Part shown: piece after piece, positions 17,587 through 25,363 of the stretch | How the letters are laid out: the number at the start of each line of letters is the position of its first letter | Position numbering within the stretch: position 1 is the first letter of the stretch | Source: Paraburkholderia azotifigens | Lineage (GTDB): Bacteria; Pseudomonadota; Gammaproteobacteria; Burkholderiales; Burkholderiaceae | Length of the DNA stretch: 64,000 nt | Assembly (NCBI RefSeq): GCF_007995085.1 | Contig: NZ_VOQS01000003.1 | Location: forward strand, 434,001-498,000 | Direction: 5' to 3' | Made by a program: the position numbers and the translations under genes | Notes under the pieces: generated by a model | What the model saw: the letters and a program-made list of their open reading frames with translations, nothing else | Told to the model about the DNA's origin: nothing | The model's database searches: none

Positions 17587-18837
17587 ATGAATTTCGGCTA
17601 CAGCCCCAAGGTTGAAGACTTGCGCCGCCGCGTGCGCGCGTTCATGGACGAGCACATCGTGCCGCGTCATCGTCAATGGCTCGACGAAGTGCACGCGGGG
17701 CACTTCCCTCCCGCTTTCATGGAAGACCTGAAAGCGAAGGCGAAAGCCGAAGGCCTGTGGAATCTGTTCCTGCCGCATCTGAAGGACGACGAGCCTGGCA
17801 CGCGCCTGACGAACCTCGAATACGCGCCGCTCGCGGAAATCATGGGCCGCATTTCGTGGGCGCCCGAAGTCTTCAACTGCAATGCGCCCGACACGGGCAA
17901 CATGGAACTGCTGCACATGTTCGCGACGCCCGCGCAGCGCGAGCAATGGCTCGTGCCTTTGCTCGACGGCACGATCCGCTCGGCATTCGCGATGACGGAG
18001 CCGGACGTCGCTTCGTCGGATGCAACGAACATCACGACGTCGATCCGCCGCGACGGCGACGACTACGTAATCAACGGGCGCAAATGGTTCATCACGAACG
18101 CCGCGCACCCGAACTGCAAGCTCTTCATCGTGATGGGCAAGACCGACCCCGACGCGGAAACGCACCGGCAGCAAAGCATGATTCTCGTGCCTGCGCATAC
18201 GCCCGGCCTGAAAGTGGTGCGCAACATTCCCGTGATGAACCACACCTCGCCGGAAGGCCATTGCGAGGTCACGTTCACGAACGTGCGCGTCAGCGCGTCG
18301 AATCTGCTCGGCGAGGAAGGCAGCGGCTTCGCGCTTGCGCAGGCGCGGCTGGGGCCGGGGCGCATTCATCACTGCATGCGTTCGATCGGCGCGGCGGAAC
18401 TCGCACTCGAACTGATGATCGAGCGTTCGCAGGAGCGCAAGACATTCGGCAAGTATCTGCATCAGCATGGCACTGTCGGCGAGTGGATCGCGAAGTCGCG
18501 CATCGAAATCGATCAGGCGCGCCTGCTCGTGCTGAAGACGGCATGGCTCATCGACGAAGTGGGCGCGAAGGCGGCGCGCAAGGAAATCTCGATGATCAAG
18601 GCACTGGTGCCGCAACTGCACACCACCGTCTGCGATCGCGCGATGCAGGTGTTCGGCGCGATGGGCGTGAGTCCCGACACGCCGCTCGCCGATCACTGGA
18701 CGTGGGGGCGCGCGCTGCGCTACGCGGACGGCCCCGACGAAGTGCATCTGCAAGCGATCGCGCGCATGGAGATCGGCGCGGGTAAGGGGACGCCCGGCGC
18801 AGCGGCGGCGTATCTGACTCCGCCCGCGCGCGACTGA
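17587..18837 (+). CDS. acyl-CoA dehydrogenase family protein (LvaC/ACAD11-like)
   Basis: A 416-residue protein with the three acyl-CoA dehydrogenase domains. FAMTEPDVASSDATN and the KWFITNAAHPNCK stretch form the FAD and substrate region. The C-terminal helical domain contains GRIHHCMRSIGAAE, RKTFGKYL and the QVFGAMGVSPDTPL segment. The normal catalytic Glu near the C-terminus is not obvious, which fits members that eliminate phosphate rather than oxidise a plain acyl chain. It is the last gene of the 15032-18837 operon; a tandem repeat and a LysR gene follow. Confidence 0.9.
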   Translation: MNFGYSPKVEDLRRRVRAFMDEHIVPRHRQWLDEVHAGHFPPAFMEDLKAKAKAEGLWNLFLPHLKDDEPGTRLTNLEYAPLAEIMGRISWAPEVFNCNAPDTGNMELLHMFATPAQREQWLVPLLDGTIRSAFAMTEPDVASSDATNITTSIRRDGDDYVINGRKWFITNAAHPNCKLFIVMGKTDPDAETHRQQSMILVPAHTPGLKVVRNIPVMNHTSPEGHCEVTFTNVRVSASNLLGEEGSGFALAQARLGPGRIHHCMRSIGAAELALELMIERSQERKTFGKYLHQHGTVGEWIAKSRIEIDQARLLVLKTAWLIDEVGAKAARKEISMIKALVPQLHTTVCDRAMQVFGAMGVSPDTPLADHWTWGRALRYADGPDEVHLQAIARMEIGAGKGTPGAAAAYLTPPARD

Positions 18838-18850
18838 TCATCCTGTTGCG

Positions 18851-18905
18851 CAAGTAAAGGGCAAATAAAGGTCAAATAAAGGCCAAGTGAAGGCCAGGTA
18901 AAGGA
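18851..18905. repeat. 11-bp tandem repeat, five units, upstream of lysR
   Basis: Five 11-bp units with consensus CAARTAAAGGN start at 18851, 18862, 18873, 18884 and 18895, between the operon stop and the LysR start at 18959. The repeats are AT-richer than their surroundings and phased to one DNA turn, so they could hold a multimeric regulator on one face of the helix. A regulatory role is inferred. Confidence 0.8.
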
Positions 18906-18958
18906 CGCATTGCCGCCAAGGCCGTCGCTTATGATGTCGGGCGTAAGGAGACTGTGCG

Positions 18959-19870
18959 ATGCGCCCACCGAAGCTCGATCTGAACCTGTTCGTCGTATTC
19001 GAAGCGATCTACGACAAGCGCAACCTGACGCGCGCGGCCGAAATGCTGTTCATCACGCAGCCCGCCGTCAGCAACGCGCTCGCGCGCATGCGCAAGGCCT
19101 TCGACGATCCCCTCTTCGTGAGCACGCCGACGGGCATGGTGCCGACGCCGCTGTCGGAGAACATCATCGGCCGCGTGCGCGAGGCGCTGCAACTGCTGGA
19201 GACGAGCGCGACGGAAGGCGACGTGTTCGTGCCCGCCGCGTCGGAGCGCACGTTTCGCCTGAGCATGCCCGATCTGACGGAGGCGATCCTGTTGCCCGCG
19301 CTCGGCGAAGTGCTGCAGCAGCAGGCGCCCGGCATGCGCATCGAAAGCTATTTCACGCCGCGCAGCGAGGTGGCGGCCGCGCTCGCGACGGGCAAGATCG
19401 ACTTCGCGATCGACGTGCCGCTGATCGACGATCCGCAGTTGCATCAGATGCCGCTCGGCAGCGACCGTTACGCGTGCATGCTGCGTCACGATCATCCGTT
19501 CGCGGGCGACACGCTGACGATGGACGACTATCTCGCGCTCGGTCACATCCAGGTGTCGAGCCGCCGCCAGGGCAGCGGACTCGTCGATGCCGAACTGCAC
19601 AAGCTTGGCAAACGGCGGCAGTTGCAGATGCGCGTGCAGCACTATATGGTCGCGCCGCTGATCGCGCTGCGCACTGATCTCGCCTTGACCGCGCCCGTGC
19701 AACTGCTGCAACGCTACGACGCGCGCATCCTCGAACTGCCGTTTCCGCTCGCGAAGCTCGAGTGGCATCTGTACTGGCATCGCAGCGGCGAACAGGACCA
19801 GGCGAACCGCTGGGTGCGCGGCGAAGTGATCCGGCTGATGCAGGAGATGGCCGCGCCGAACGCCGCATAA
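18959..19870 (+). CDS. LysR-family transcriptional regulator
   Basis: A 303-residue regulator with an N-terminal winged HTH (LDLNLFVVFEAIYDKRNLTRAAEMLFITQPAVSNALARMRKAF) and a LysR substrate-binding domain. The HTH has the NodD/LeuO-like form with DPLFV after the recognition helix. AAGGAGA nine bases before ATG 18959 supports the start. It follows the acyl-CoA-type operon on the same strand across 121 bp containing the 11-bp repeat array. It probably regulates that operon or itself; the inducer is unknown. Confidence 0.92.
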   Translation: MRPPKLDLNLFVVFEAIYDKRNLTRAAEMLFITQPAVSNALARMRKAFDDPLFVSTPTGMVPTPLSENIIGRVREALQLLETSATEGDVFVPAASERTFRLSMPDLTEAILLPALGEVLQQQAPGMRIESYFTPRSEVAAALATGKIDFAIDVPLIDDPQLHQMPLGSDRYACMLRHDHPFAGDTLTMDDYLALGHIQVSSRRQGSGLVDAELHKLGKRRQLQMRVQHYMVAPLIALRTDLALTAPVQLLQRYDARILELPFPLAKLEWHLYWHRSGEQDQANRWVRGEVIRLMQEMAAPNAA

Positions 19871-20049
19871 CACGCGGACACTGCGCCAGCGTCGGCAACA
19901 TCTGGTAAGGAATGGCCTCTTTTCACGGCTGTTCCGCGAATTGGGTCTGACCTCTTTCGGCGATCATCGCTTCAATCCGAAGGCACGCGTGCAGTTCCGG
20001 GAAGACCTTCGCGAGAAGACCTGAGCGAAACATCGACGTAGAGAAAGAT

Positions 20050-21309
20050 GTGAATACCTTGTTCGCACGAACGGTGCTGTTATCGGTGGCCATGTTGCTC
20101 GCCGTGCATGTCGGTTATCGGCTGATCGAGTCCGTTTCTTTAACCGCCGACGAATCCCCTCCCGGCGCCACGCAGCCGCGCGCCGCTTTTGCACATTACC
20201 CCACGCGCGCCGACGCCGCGCCCGCCGCCGACGACGACACGAACGGCATCGGCCCCGCCGTGTCGATCCGTCCGCGCCTCGTCGATCTCGGCACACCCGT
20301 CGCGCCGAGCCTGCGCACAGCCGTCTGGCTGCCTGCCGCGTCGATTTCGATGCCGATGAATGCGCTCGTGTTCGCCGGGAGCGAGTCGCCCGATATGTGG
20401 GACGACACGCCTTTCCCGTTCGCCGACGACACACGCTTCGCGCCGTTGATCCTGTCGCTGCCGGCCGCCCTGATCGCGCTGTCCGCCTACTGGCTCTGCC
20501 AGATACGGCGTCACCTGCGCGAACTCGAGCAGATGGCGCGCAACGCGGATGCAGGCGGCACTGCGCTGCGCGTGCCCGATCGCGGCGTGTGCGACGTACG
20601 TCTGCTCGCGCGGGCGCTGAACGATCTGATGGGCCGCCACAGCCAGGCGCTCGACGAACAGTCGACGGCGCTCGCGGCGTTCGCGAGGCAGATCGATACG
20701 CGCGTCGACCGATTGCGCGCGCGGGCGCTGAACGTCGCGCAATGGCACAAGCGTGTGGGCTTCATCGAGGACATCGATCTGTTCTCGAACGTCGCGCGTC
20801 AGTTCGTCGATGTCGTGGGACGCAGCGAGACGCAGGCCGCTCACGCAGGCGTCGACGCGTGGCTGCACGACCGCTTCGTGCACGGCGCCGCGCTCGACGA
20901 CGCGAAGATCGTGCTGCGGCTGAATGCGGGCGCCGACTTCACGCTGCCGCGCAACGCGCTCGAACGGCTCGTCGGCAATCTGGTCGGCAATGCGCTGGCG
21001 CACGGCGCGCCGCCCGTCGAAATCTGCACGCTGCGCGGCGTGCGCACCTGGATGCTGAGCGTGCGCGATCACGGCAACGGCATCAGCGAACACGACCTCG
21101 ACGTGGCGATGCAGCCGTTCATGCGGCTCACATCGAATGAGCCGCACAGCGAAAACCAAAGCGAACGCGGCGAACATTGGGGACTCGGGCTGTCGATCGT
21201 CAGCCGGCTCGCGCAGCATTGCGGCGCGAAACTCAAGCTCGGCAATCACCCCGACGGCGGACTATGGGTGCGCGTGATCGTGCCGATGCAGAGGACGGCT
21301 TCGCATTGA
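20050..21309 (+). CDS. sensor histidine kinase-like protein lacking the usual phospho-acceptor His
   Basis: A 419-residue membrane sensor with one N-terminal helix, a roughly 115-residue periplasmic part, a second helix at about 135-155, a HAMP-like linker and a C-terminal HATPase domain. The N-box ERLVGNLVGNALAHG, G1 DHGNGIS and G2 GLGLSIV are intact. In the dimerisation helix, where kinases have SHDLRTPLTR, this reads ARQIDTRVDR, so the acceptor His is arginine. It may be a pseudo-kinase or use another residue. No response regulator lies beside it. The start is GTG 20050. A 35-residue open frame just upstream looks like the C-terminus of a lost protein, but I cannot identify it. Confidence 0.8.
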   Translation: MNTLFARTVLLSVAMLLAVHVGYRLIESVSLTADESPPGATQPRAAFAHYPTRADAAPAADDDTNGIGPAVSIRPRLVDLGTPVAPSLRTAVWLPAASISMPMNALVFAGSESPDMWDDTPFPFADDTRFAPLILSLPAALIALSAYWLCQIRRHLRELEQMARNADAGGTALRVPDRGVCDVRLLARALNDLMGRHSQALDEQSTALAAFARQIDTRVDRLRARALNVAQWHKRVGFIEDIDLFSNVARQFVDVVGRSETQAAHAGVDAWLHDRFVHGAALDDAKIVLRLNAGADFTLPRNALERLVGNLVGNALAHGAPPVEICTLRGVRTWMLSVRDHGNGISEHDLDVAMQPFMRLTSNEPHSENQSERGEHWGLGLSIVSRLAQHCGAKLKLGNHPDGGLWVRVIVPMQRTASH

Positions 21310-21470
21310 CAGGCTCTCATTCGCAGAATTGATGCACCGGGAATGAGCAATACGCGCCGATCCGATGTAAGGCGCTCTTAAGGCGACGGCCGCTACTCTG
21401 TGCGCTTTGTGCCGCATGACTGCTCCATGCAGTCGACGCGGCGCCCTCCACTCACTTGCGCGCACACGTC

Positions 21471-22226
21471 ATGGATAAAGCGAACCAGGCCCTCACCAAG
21501 GTACCCGAAGTCACGCTCGCCTTCTGGATCATCAAGATCGCCGCCACCACGCTCGGCGAAACGGGCGGCGATGCCGCTTCGATGTCGATGAATCTGGGCT
21601 ATCTGATCAGCACCCTCATTTTCGCCGTCATTTTTGTCGCCGCCGTGATCGCGCAGATCCGCGCCGACCGCTTCAATCCCATCCTCTACTGGGTCACGAT
21701 CATCGCGACGACGACAGTCGGCACGACACTCGCCGATTTCGCCGACCGCTCGCTCGGCATCGGCTATGCGGGCGGCAGCGCACTGTTGCTGTTCCTGCTG
21801 TTCACGTCGTTATTCGTCTGGTATCGGACGATGGGCTCCGTGTCCGTGACCACCGTATCGTCCGCGAAACCCGAGATGTTCTACTGGGTGACGATCATGT
21901 TTTCGCAGACGCTCGGCACCGCGCTCGGCGACTGGACGTCCGACACGGCCGGTCTCGGTTATGCAGGCGCGGCGCTGATCTTCGGCGGTCTGCTGCTCGC
22001 GCTCGTCATCGCGTACTACGCGACGCAACTGCCGCGCACGCTGCTGTTCTGGGCGGCGTTCATCCTGACGCGCCCGCTTGGCGCCGTGGTCGGCGATTTC
22101 CTCGACAAGCCGATCGCAAACGGCGGCCTCGCAATGAGCCGCTATGGCGCATCGATTGCGCTCGTCGCGTTCATCGTGGTGTGCGGCGCGCTGTTCCGGC
22201 AGCGGCCGGCGAAGGTTTCGCACTAG
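21471..22226 (+). CDS. DUF347 repeat membrane protein (COG4705)
   Basis: A 251-residue membrane protein built of four DUF347 repeats. Each has a helix with a T-T/Q-x-LG motif and an acidic GD/AD pair: ATTLGETGGDAAS, ATTTVGTTLADFADRS, SQTLGTALGDWTSD and TRPLGAVVGDFLDK. About eight helices are predicted. The family is annotated as membrane-anchored with unknown function; the repeated acidic pairs inside helices suggest ion or proton handling. I chose ATG 21471 over an in-frame TTG at 21456. Confidence 0.88.
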   Translation: MDKANQALTKVPEVTLAFWIIKIAATTLGETGGDAASMSMNLGYLISTLIFAVIFVAAVIAQIRADRFNPILYWVTIIATTTVGTTLADFADRSLGIGYAGGSALLLFLLFTSLFVWYRTMGSVSVTTVSSAKPEMFYWVTIMFSQTLGTALGDWTSDTAGLGYAGAALIFGGLLLALVIAYYATQLPRTLLFWAAFILTRPLGAVVGDFLDKPIANGGLAMSRYGASIALVAFIVVCGALFRQRPAKVSH

Positions 22227-22259
22227 CGGGCCGTCGCCCGCCACATTCCAGGCGGCGAA

Positions 22260-22505
22260 CTAGTTGCCGGCAGCATGCCCGTGCGAGCAATCGTCCGGGC
22301 GCACCTTGCTGCCCCGTTCGGCGACGGGCACCTTGCAATTGTCGACGCGCTGGTCGTCGCTTGCCTTGTCGCCCAGGCGTTCCTTGAGCGTTTTGGGTTC
22401 GCTTGCCGCGGCGTCCTGCTTCGCGTCGTTCGCTACCGCTTGCGACAACCCAACGCCCAGCGTCGCGACCAGCGCGGCGGCAACATACCCGAATCCTGAC
22501 GGCAT
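22260..22505 (-). CDS. small exported protein, unknown function
   Basis: An 81-residue protein with an N-terminal signal peptide (hydrophobic run GYVAAALVATLGVGLSQAVA) and a short charged mature part with two cysteines (DNCKVP and DDCSHG). I do not recognise the family. GGGAG eight bases before ATG 22505 supports it. It ends convergently with the DUF347 gene. Confidence 0.6.
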   Translation of the reverse strand: MPSGFGYVAAALVATLGVGLSQAVANDAKQDAAASEPKTLKERLGDKASDDQRVDNCKVPVAERGSKVRPDDCSHGHAAGN

Positions 22506-22654
22506 CACACGTTCTCCCGTCGTCACGGTTGACAGATAGCCACGCGCCGCAATAGCGCCAGAACTGCTTTGATTGTGATCTTTAATTGGTTCGCACGCGC
22601 GACGGGCTTCGCTACATTCGAAGTCCGGATCACACGCGACCATAAGGACAATCG

Positions 22655-22813
22655 ATGGCACGGGTTTGGCGCTTCGCAAGCTTCTCAAGCTTCTCAAGGA
22701 CACGGGTACGCACGTCGCCCGGCCGCGGCTCACGCATTCTGCGAGACTTTCTGACGACGGCGGCCGCCGCCCTCGCTCTGTGCTATTTCGGCACGACACA
22801 AGCCCCGCATTGA
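22655..22813 (+). CDS. possible 52-residue small protein
   Basis: A short open frame (ATG 22655, TGA 22811-22813) preceded by AAGGA at six bases, a good ribosome site. The product begins basic and Ser/Phe-rich, over three 9-bp repeats, and ends with a hydrophobic helix (TTAAAALALCYFGT). It fills most of the otherwise empty 438-bp gap between the small exported protein gene and the MetQ-like gene. There is no family match I know; it could be a small membrane peptide or chance. Confidence 0.35.
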   Translation: MARVWRFASFSSFSRTRVRTSPGRGSRILRDFLTTAAAALALCYFGTTQAPH

Positions 22814-22943
22814 GGAACCCGCTTTAACGACGCGCCCCCACGGCTTGCGCACAAACGGCATAACGATAGCGCTCGATATTATTTGCGCGGCCACGGGCGC
22901 CTCTCTACGATCCCGACACCTTTACCCGTTGACTTTCCGAACC

Positions 22944-23771
22944 ATGAAAACAACCAGAACACTCAAGGCCGCCTTTCTCTCCGTTCTGCTGACCTTCGGC
23001 ATCGTGAGCGCGCAACCGGCGCTCTCCGCTGACAAGACGGTGCGCGTCGGCATCATGTCCGGCGAAGACGAGGACGTGTGGCGCGCCGTCGCGGCCAATG
23101 CGGCGAAGCACGGCATCACCGTCAAGATCACGACGTTCTCCGACTACACGCAACCCAACGAAGCGCTCGCACAACACGATCTCGATGCGAATTCGTTCCA
23201 GCACAAGCCATATCTCGACGCGCAGATCGCCGCGCGCCACTATGACATCGTGCCCGTCGGCTTCACCTATGTGCAACCGATCGGCCTCTACTCGCGCAAG
23301 GTGAAATCGGTCGCGGCGCTGCCGCAGAACGCGACGATCGGCGTGCCGAACGATCCGAGCAACGAAGGCCGCGCATTGCTGCTGTTGCAGGCCAACGGGC
23401 TCATCAAGCTGCGCCCGGACGTCGGCCTGCTGCCGACGGCGCGCGACATTGCGGACAACCCGAAGCACGTCCAGATCAAGGAACTCGACGCGGGCATCGT
23501 GGGCCGCGCAATCGGCGATCTGGACGCGGCCGTCGTCAACACCGACTGGGCGATCAAGGCAGGCATCCAGATTCCGCAGGAACGCATCGCGCAGGAGAAG
23601 GTGCCCGGCAATCCGTACCGCAACTTCATCGCGGTGAACTCGAAAGATGCGAAGGCGCCGTGGGTGAAAACACTCGTCGACAGCTACCAGCAGGCCAACG
23701 TCGCGTCGTCGATCCTGACCGTCTATCACGGCGCCACGCTGCCGGCATGGGACGGCGCGCCGCAGCACTGA
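22944..23771 (+). CDS. MetQ/NlpA-family ABC substrate-binding protein
   Basis: A 275-residue periplasmic binding protein of the NlpA/MetQ family. Diagnostic segments are VRVGIMSGEDEDVW, the LDANSFQHKPYLD region, the PNDPSNEGRALLLLQ motif and the VVNTDWAIKAG ligand site. MetQ proteins bind methionine for MetNI. This one has a signal peptide ending around ALSAD without a lipobox cysteine, unlike the lipoprotein MetQ. No ATPase or permease gene is adjacent. A second solitary binding protein gene follows at 23853. Confidence 0.88.
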   Translation: MKTTRTLKAAFLSVLLTFGIVSAQPALSADKTVRVGIMSGEDEDVWRAVAANAAKHGITVKITTFSDYTQPNEALAQHDLDANSFQHKPYLDAQIAARHYDIVPVGFTYVQPIGLYSRKVKSVAALPQNATIGVPNDPSNEGRALLLLQANGLIKLRPDVGLLPTARDIADNPKHVQIKELDAGIVGRAIGDLDAAVVNTDWAIKAGIQIPQERIAQEKVPGNPYRNFIAVNSKDAKAPWVKTLVDSYQQANVASSILTVYHGATLPAWDGAPQH

Positions 23772-23852
23772 GCGCAATCTGAGCGGCGTTCGCTTCCTGT
23801 CACTCCGTTTCGCAAGCGGGCGCCCTTTCCTTCTTCTTCACTTCCGTCTGCC

Positions 23853-24836
23853 ATGCCGAACTTCAAAACGTCTCACGACCGCCGCACCTTCCTGAAACGT
23901 TCGCTGGGCGCCGCAGCCGCGGCCGCAGCCGTATCGACTGCCGTCGTGCCCGTTGCGTTTGCACAAGGTTCGGCGCGCACGTTGCGCATCGGCAATCAAA
24001 AGGGCTATCTGAACCTGCTGAAAGGCCGCGGCACGCTCGAAAAGCGGCTCGCTCCGCTGAATGTCTCCGTGAGCTGGACGGAGTTCGCAGCGGGCCCCGT
24101 CCAACTCGAAGCGCTGAACGTCGGCTCGATCGATTTCGGCGACGTCGGCGAAGCACCGCCCATCTTCGCGCAGGCGGCGGGTGCGCCGCTCGTGTATGTG
24201 GCCGCCACCGTGACGCGGCCGCAATCCGAGGCCGTGCTCGTGCCGCCGCAATCGGCGATACGCAGCGTCAAGGATCTGAAGGGCAAGCGGATCGCGCTCA
24301 ACAAAGGCAGCAACGTCCACTACTTTCTGGTGAAGCTGCTGCGTCAGCACGGCTTGCAATACAGCGACGTGAACCCGGTGTTCCTCGCACCCGCCGATGC
24401 GCGTGCGGCCTTCGAACGGTCGTCGGTCGATGCCTGGGTGATCTGGGACCCGTTCTTCGCAGCCGCGGAGAAATCGCTGGGCGCACGCGTGATTGCCGAT
24501 GCGAGCGGCGTGGTCGGCAATCGCGCGTTCTACTTTTCGTCGCAGACGTATGCAGCGAAGAATCCCGACGTGATCCGCATCCTCATCGAAGAACTCGACA
24601 AGGTCGATCAATGGGGCAAGCAGAACAAGGATCAGCTTGCGAGCGAACTGGCGCAGCTATGGGGCGCGCCGAAGCCTGTCGTCGATGTGGTCGTGGCACG
24701 CCAGCAGTACGGCACCGAGCCGATCACGCGCGCGATTCTTGCCGGGCAGCAGCAGATCGCCGATACCTTCCTCGATCTCGGCCTGATTCCGAAACACATC
24801 GACGTGTCGAAGGCCGCGCCGCCCGATCTTGCATGA
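23853..24836 (+). CDS. SsuA-type (sulfonate) ABC substrate-binding protein
   Basis: A 327-residue binding protein with a Tat-type leader (DRRTFLKRS then an alanine-rich helix). The aliphatic-sulfonate/taurine family pattern follows: RIGNQKGYLNLLKGRG, WTEFAAGPVQLEALNVGSIDFGDVGEAPPIFAQAAG and LKGKRIALNKGSNVHYFLVK. It would deliver an organosulfur ligand to an SsuBC-like transporter, but no permease or ATPase is present in the window. The gene lies 81 bp after the MetQ-like gene, so the two may be co-transcribed. Confidence 0.88.
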   Translation: MPNFKTSHDRRTFLKRSLGAAAAAAAVSTAVVPVAFAQGSARTLRIGNQKGYLNLLKGRGTLEKRLAPLNVSVSWTEFAAGPVQLEALNVGSIDFGDVGEAPPIFAQAAGAPLVYVAATVTRPQSEAVLVPPQSAIRSVKDLKGKRIALNKGSNVHYFLVKLLRQHGLQYSDVNPVFLAPADARAAFERSSVDAWVIWDPFFAAAEKSLGARVIADASGVVGNRAFYFSSQTYAAKNPDVIRILIEELDKVDQWGKQNKDQLASELAQLWGAPKPVVDVVVARQQYGTEPITRAILAGQQQIADTFLDLGLIPKHIDVSKAAPPDLA

Positions 24837-24918
24837 CCGCGCGGCGCGCATAGCCGGACCCGTTTCGCGAGTTGCCGTTACAATCCAGCACTTCGATCGT
24901 ACACAGGCACATCGCGCG

Positions 24919-25323
24919 ATGAAATTCCTTCTTGCATCGACACTGGCTGCGGCGGCCGCGCTCGCGGTTACGAGCACGGCTGCCATGGCGGCGACGCCCG
25001 GCAACGGCGACAACCTCAGTTGCGCAATCGGCTATGTGACGGGCGTGGGCGGCGCCGCCGACAGCATGCGCGAGTATCTCGCGACGCCCGACCGCGACCG
25101 CTATCGCTACGTTGCCGATCATCCGCTCCAATGCCAGGTATCCGACGATGGACGCGCAAAGGGCTGCACGGGCGTCGACAACCTCCGCAGCGAGAAAGTG
25201 AGCGTGTACGACGAGATCGACAGCGCGACGATAGCCGTCGTCGCACGCGTCGAACTCGAACACGGGCAGACCTATCCTGCCATCATCGTCGTGCAGAAAA
25301 AGGACGTGCGCTGCGACAACTGA
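24919..25323 (+). CDS. exported protein of unknown function
   Basis: A 134-residue protein with a typical Sec signal peptide (FLLASTLAAAAALAVTSTAAMAA) and four cysteines in the mature part, which could form two disulfides. I do not recognise a family. It begins 82 bp after the SsuA-like gene on the same strand and is convergent with the acyltransferase gene. Confidence 0.6.
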   Translation: MKFLLASTLAAAAALAVTSTAAMAATPGNGDNLSCAIGYVTGVGGAADSMREYLATPDRDRYRYVADHPLQCQVSDDGRAKGCTGVDNLRSEKVSVYDEIDSATIAVVARVELEHGQTYPAIIVVQKKDVRCDN

Positions 25324-25363
25324 TGCGCTGCGGCGGCCGCCTCGCTCACATCATTCACTCACA

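Noticed and set aside
19890..20025. Open frame ending FGDHRFNPKARVQFREDLREKT just before the histidine-kinase-like gene
   Set aside because: It looks like a real C-terminus but has no start codon or ribosome site and matches no family I know; perhaps a remnant, not reported as a gene.
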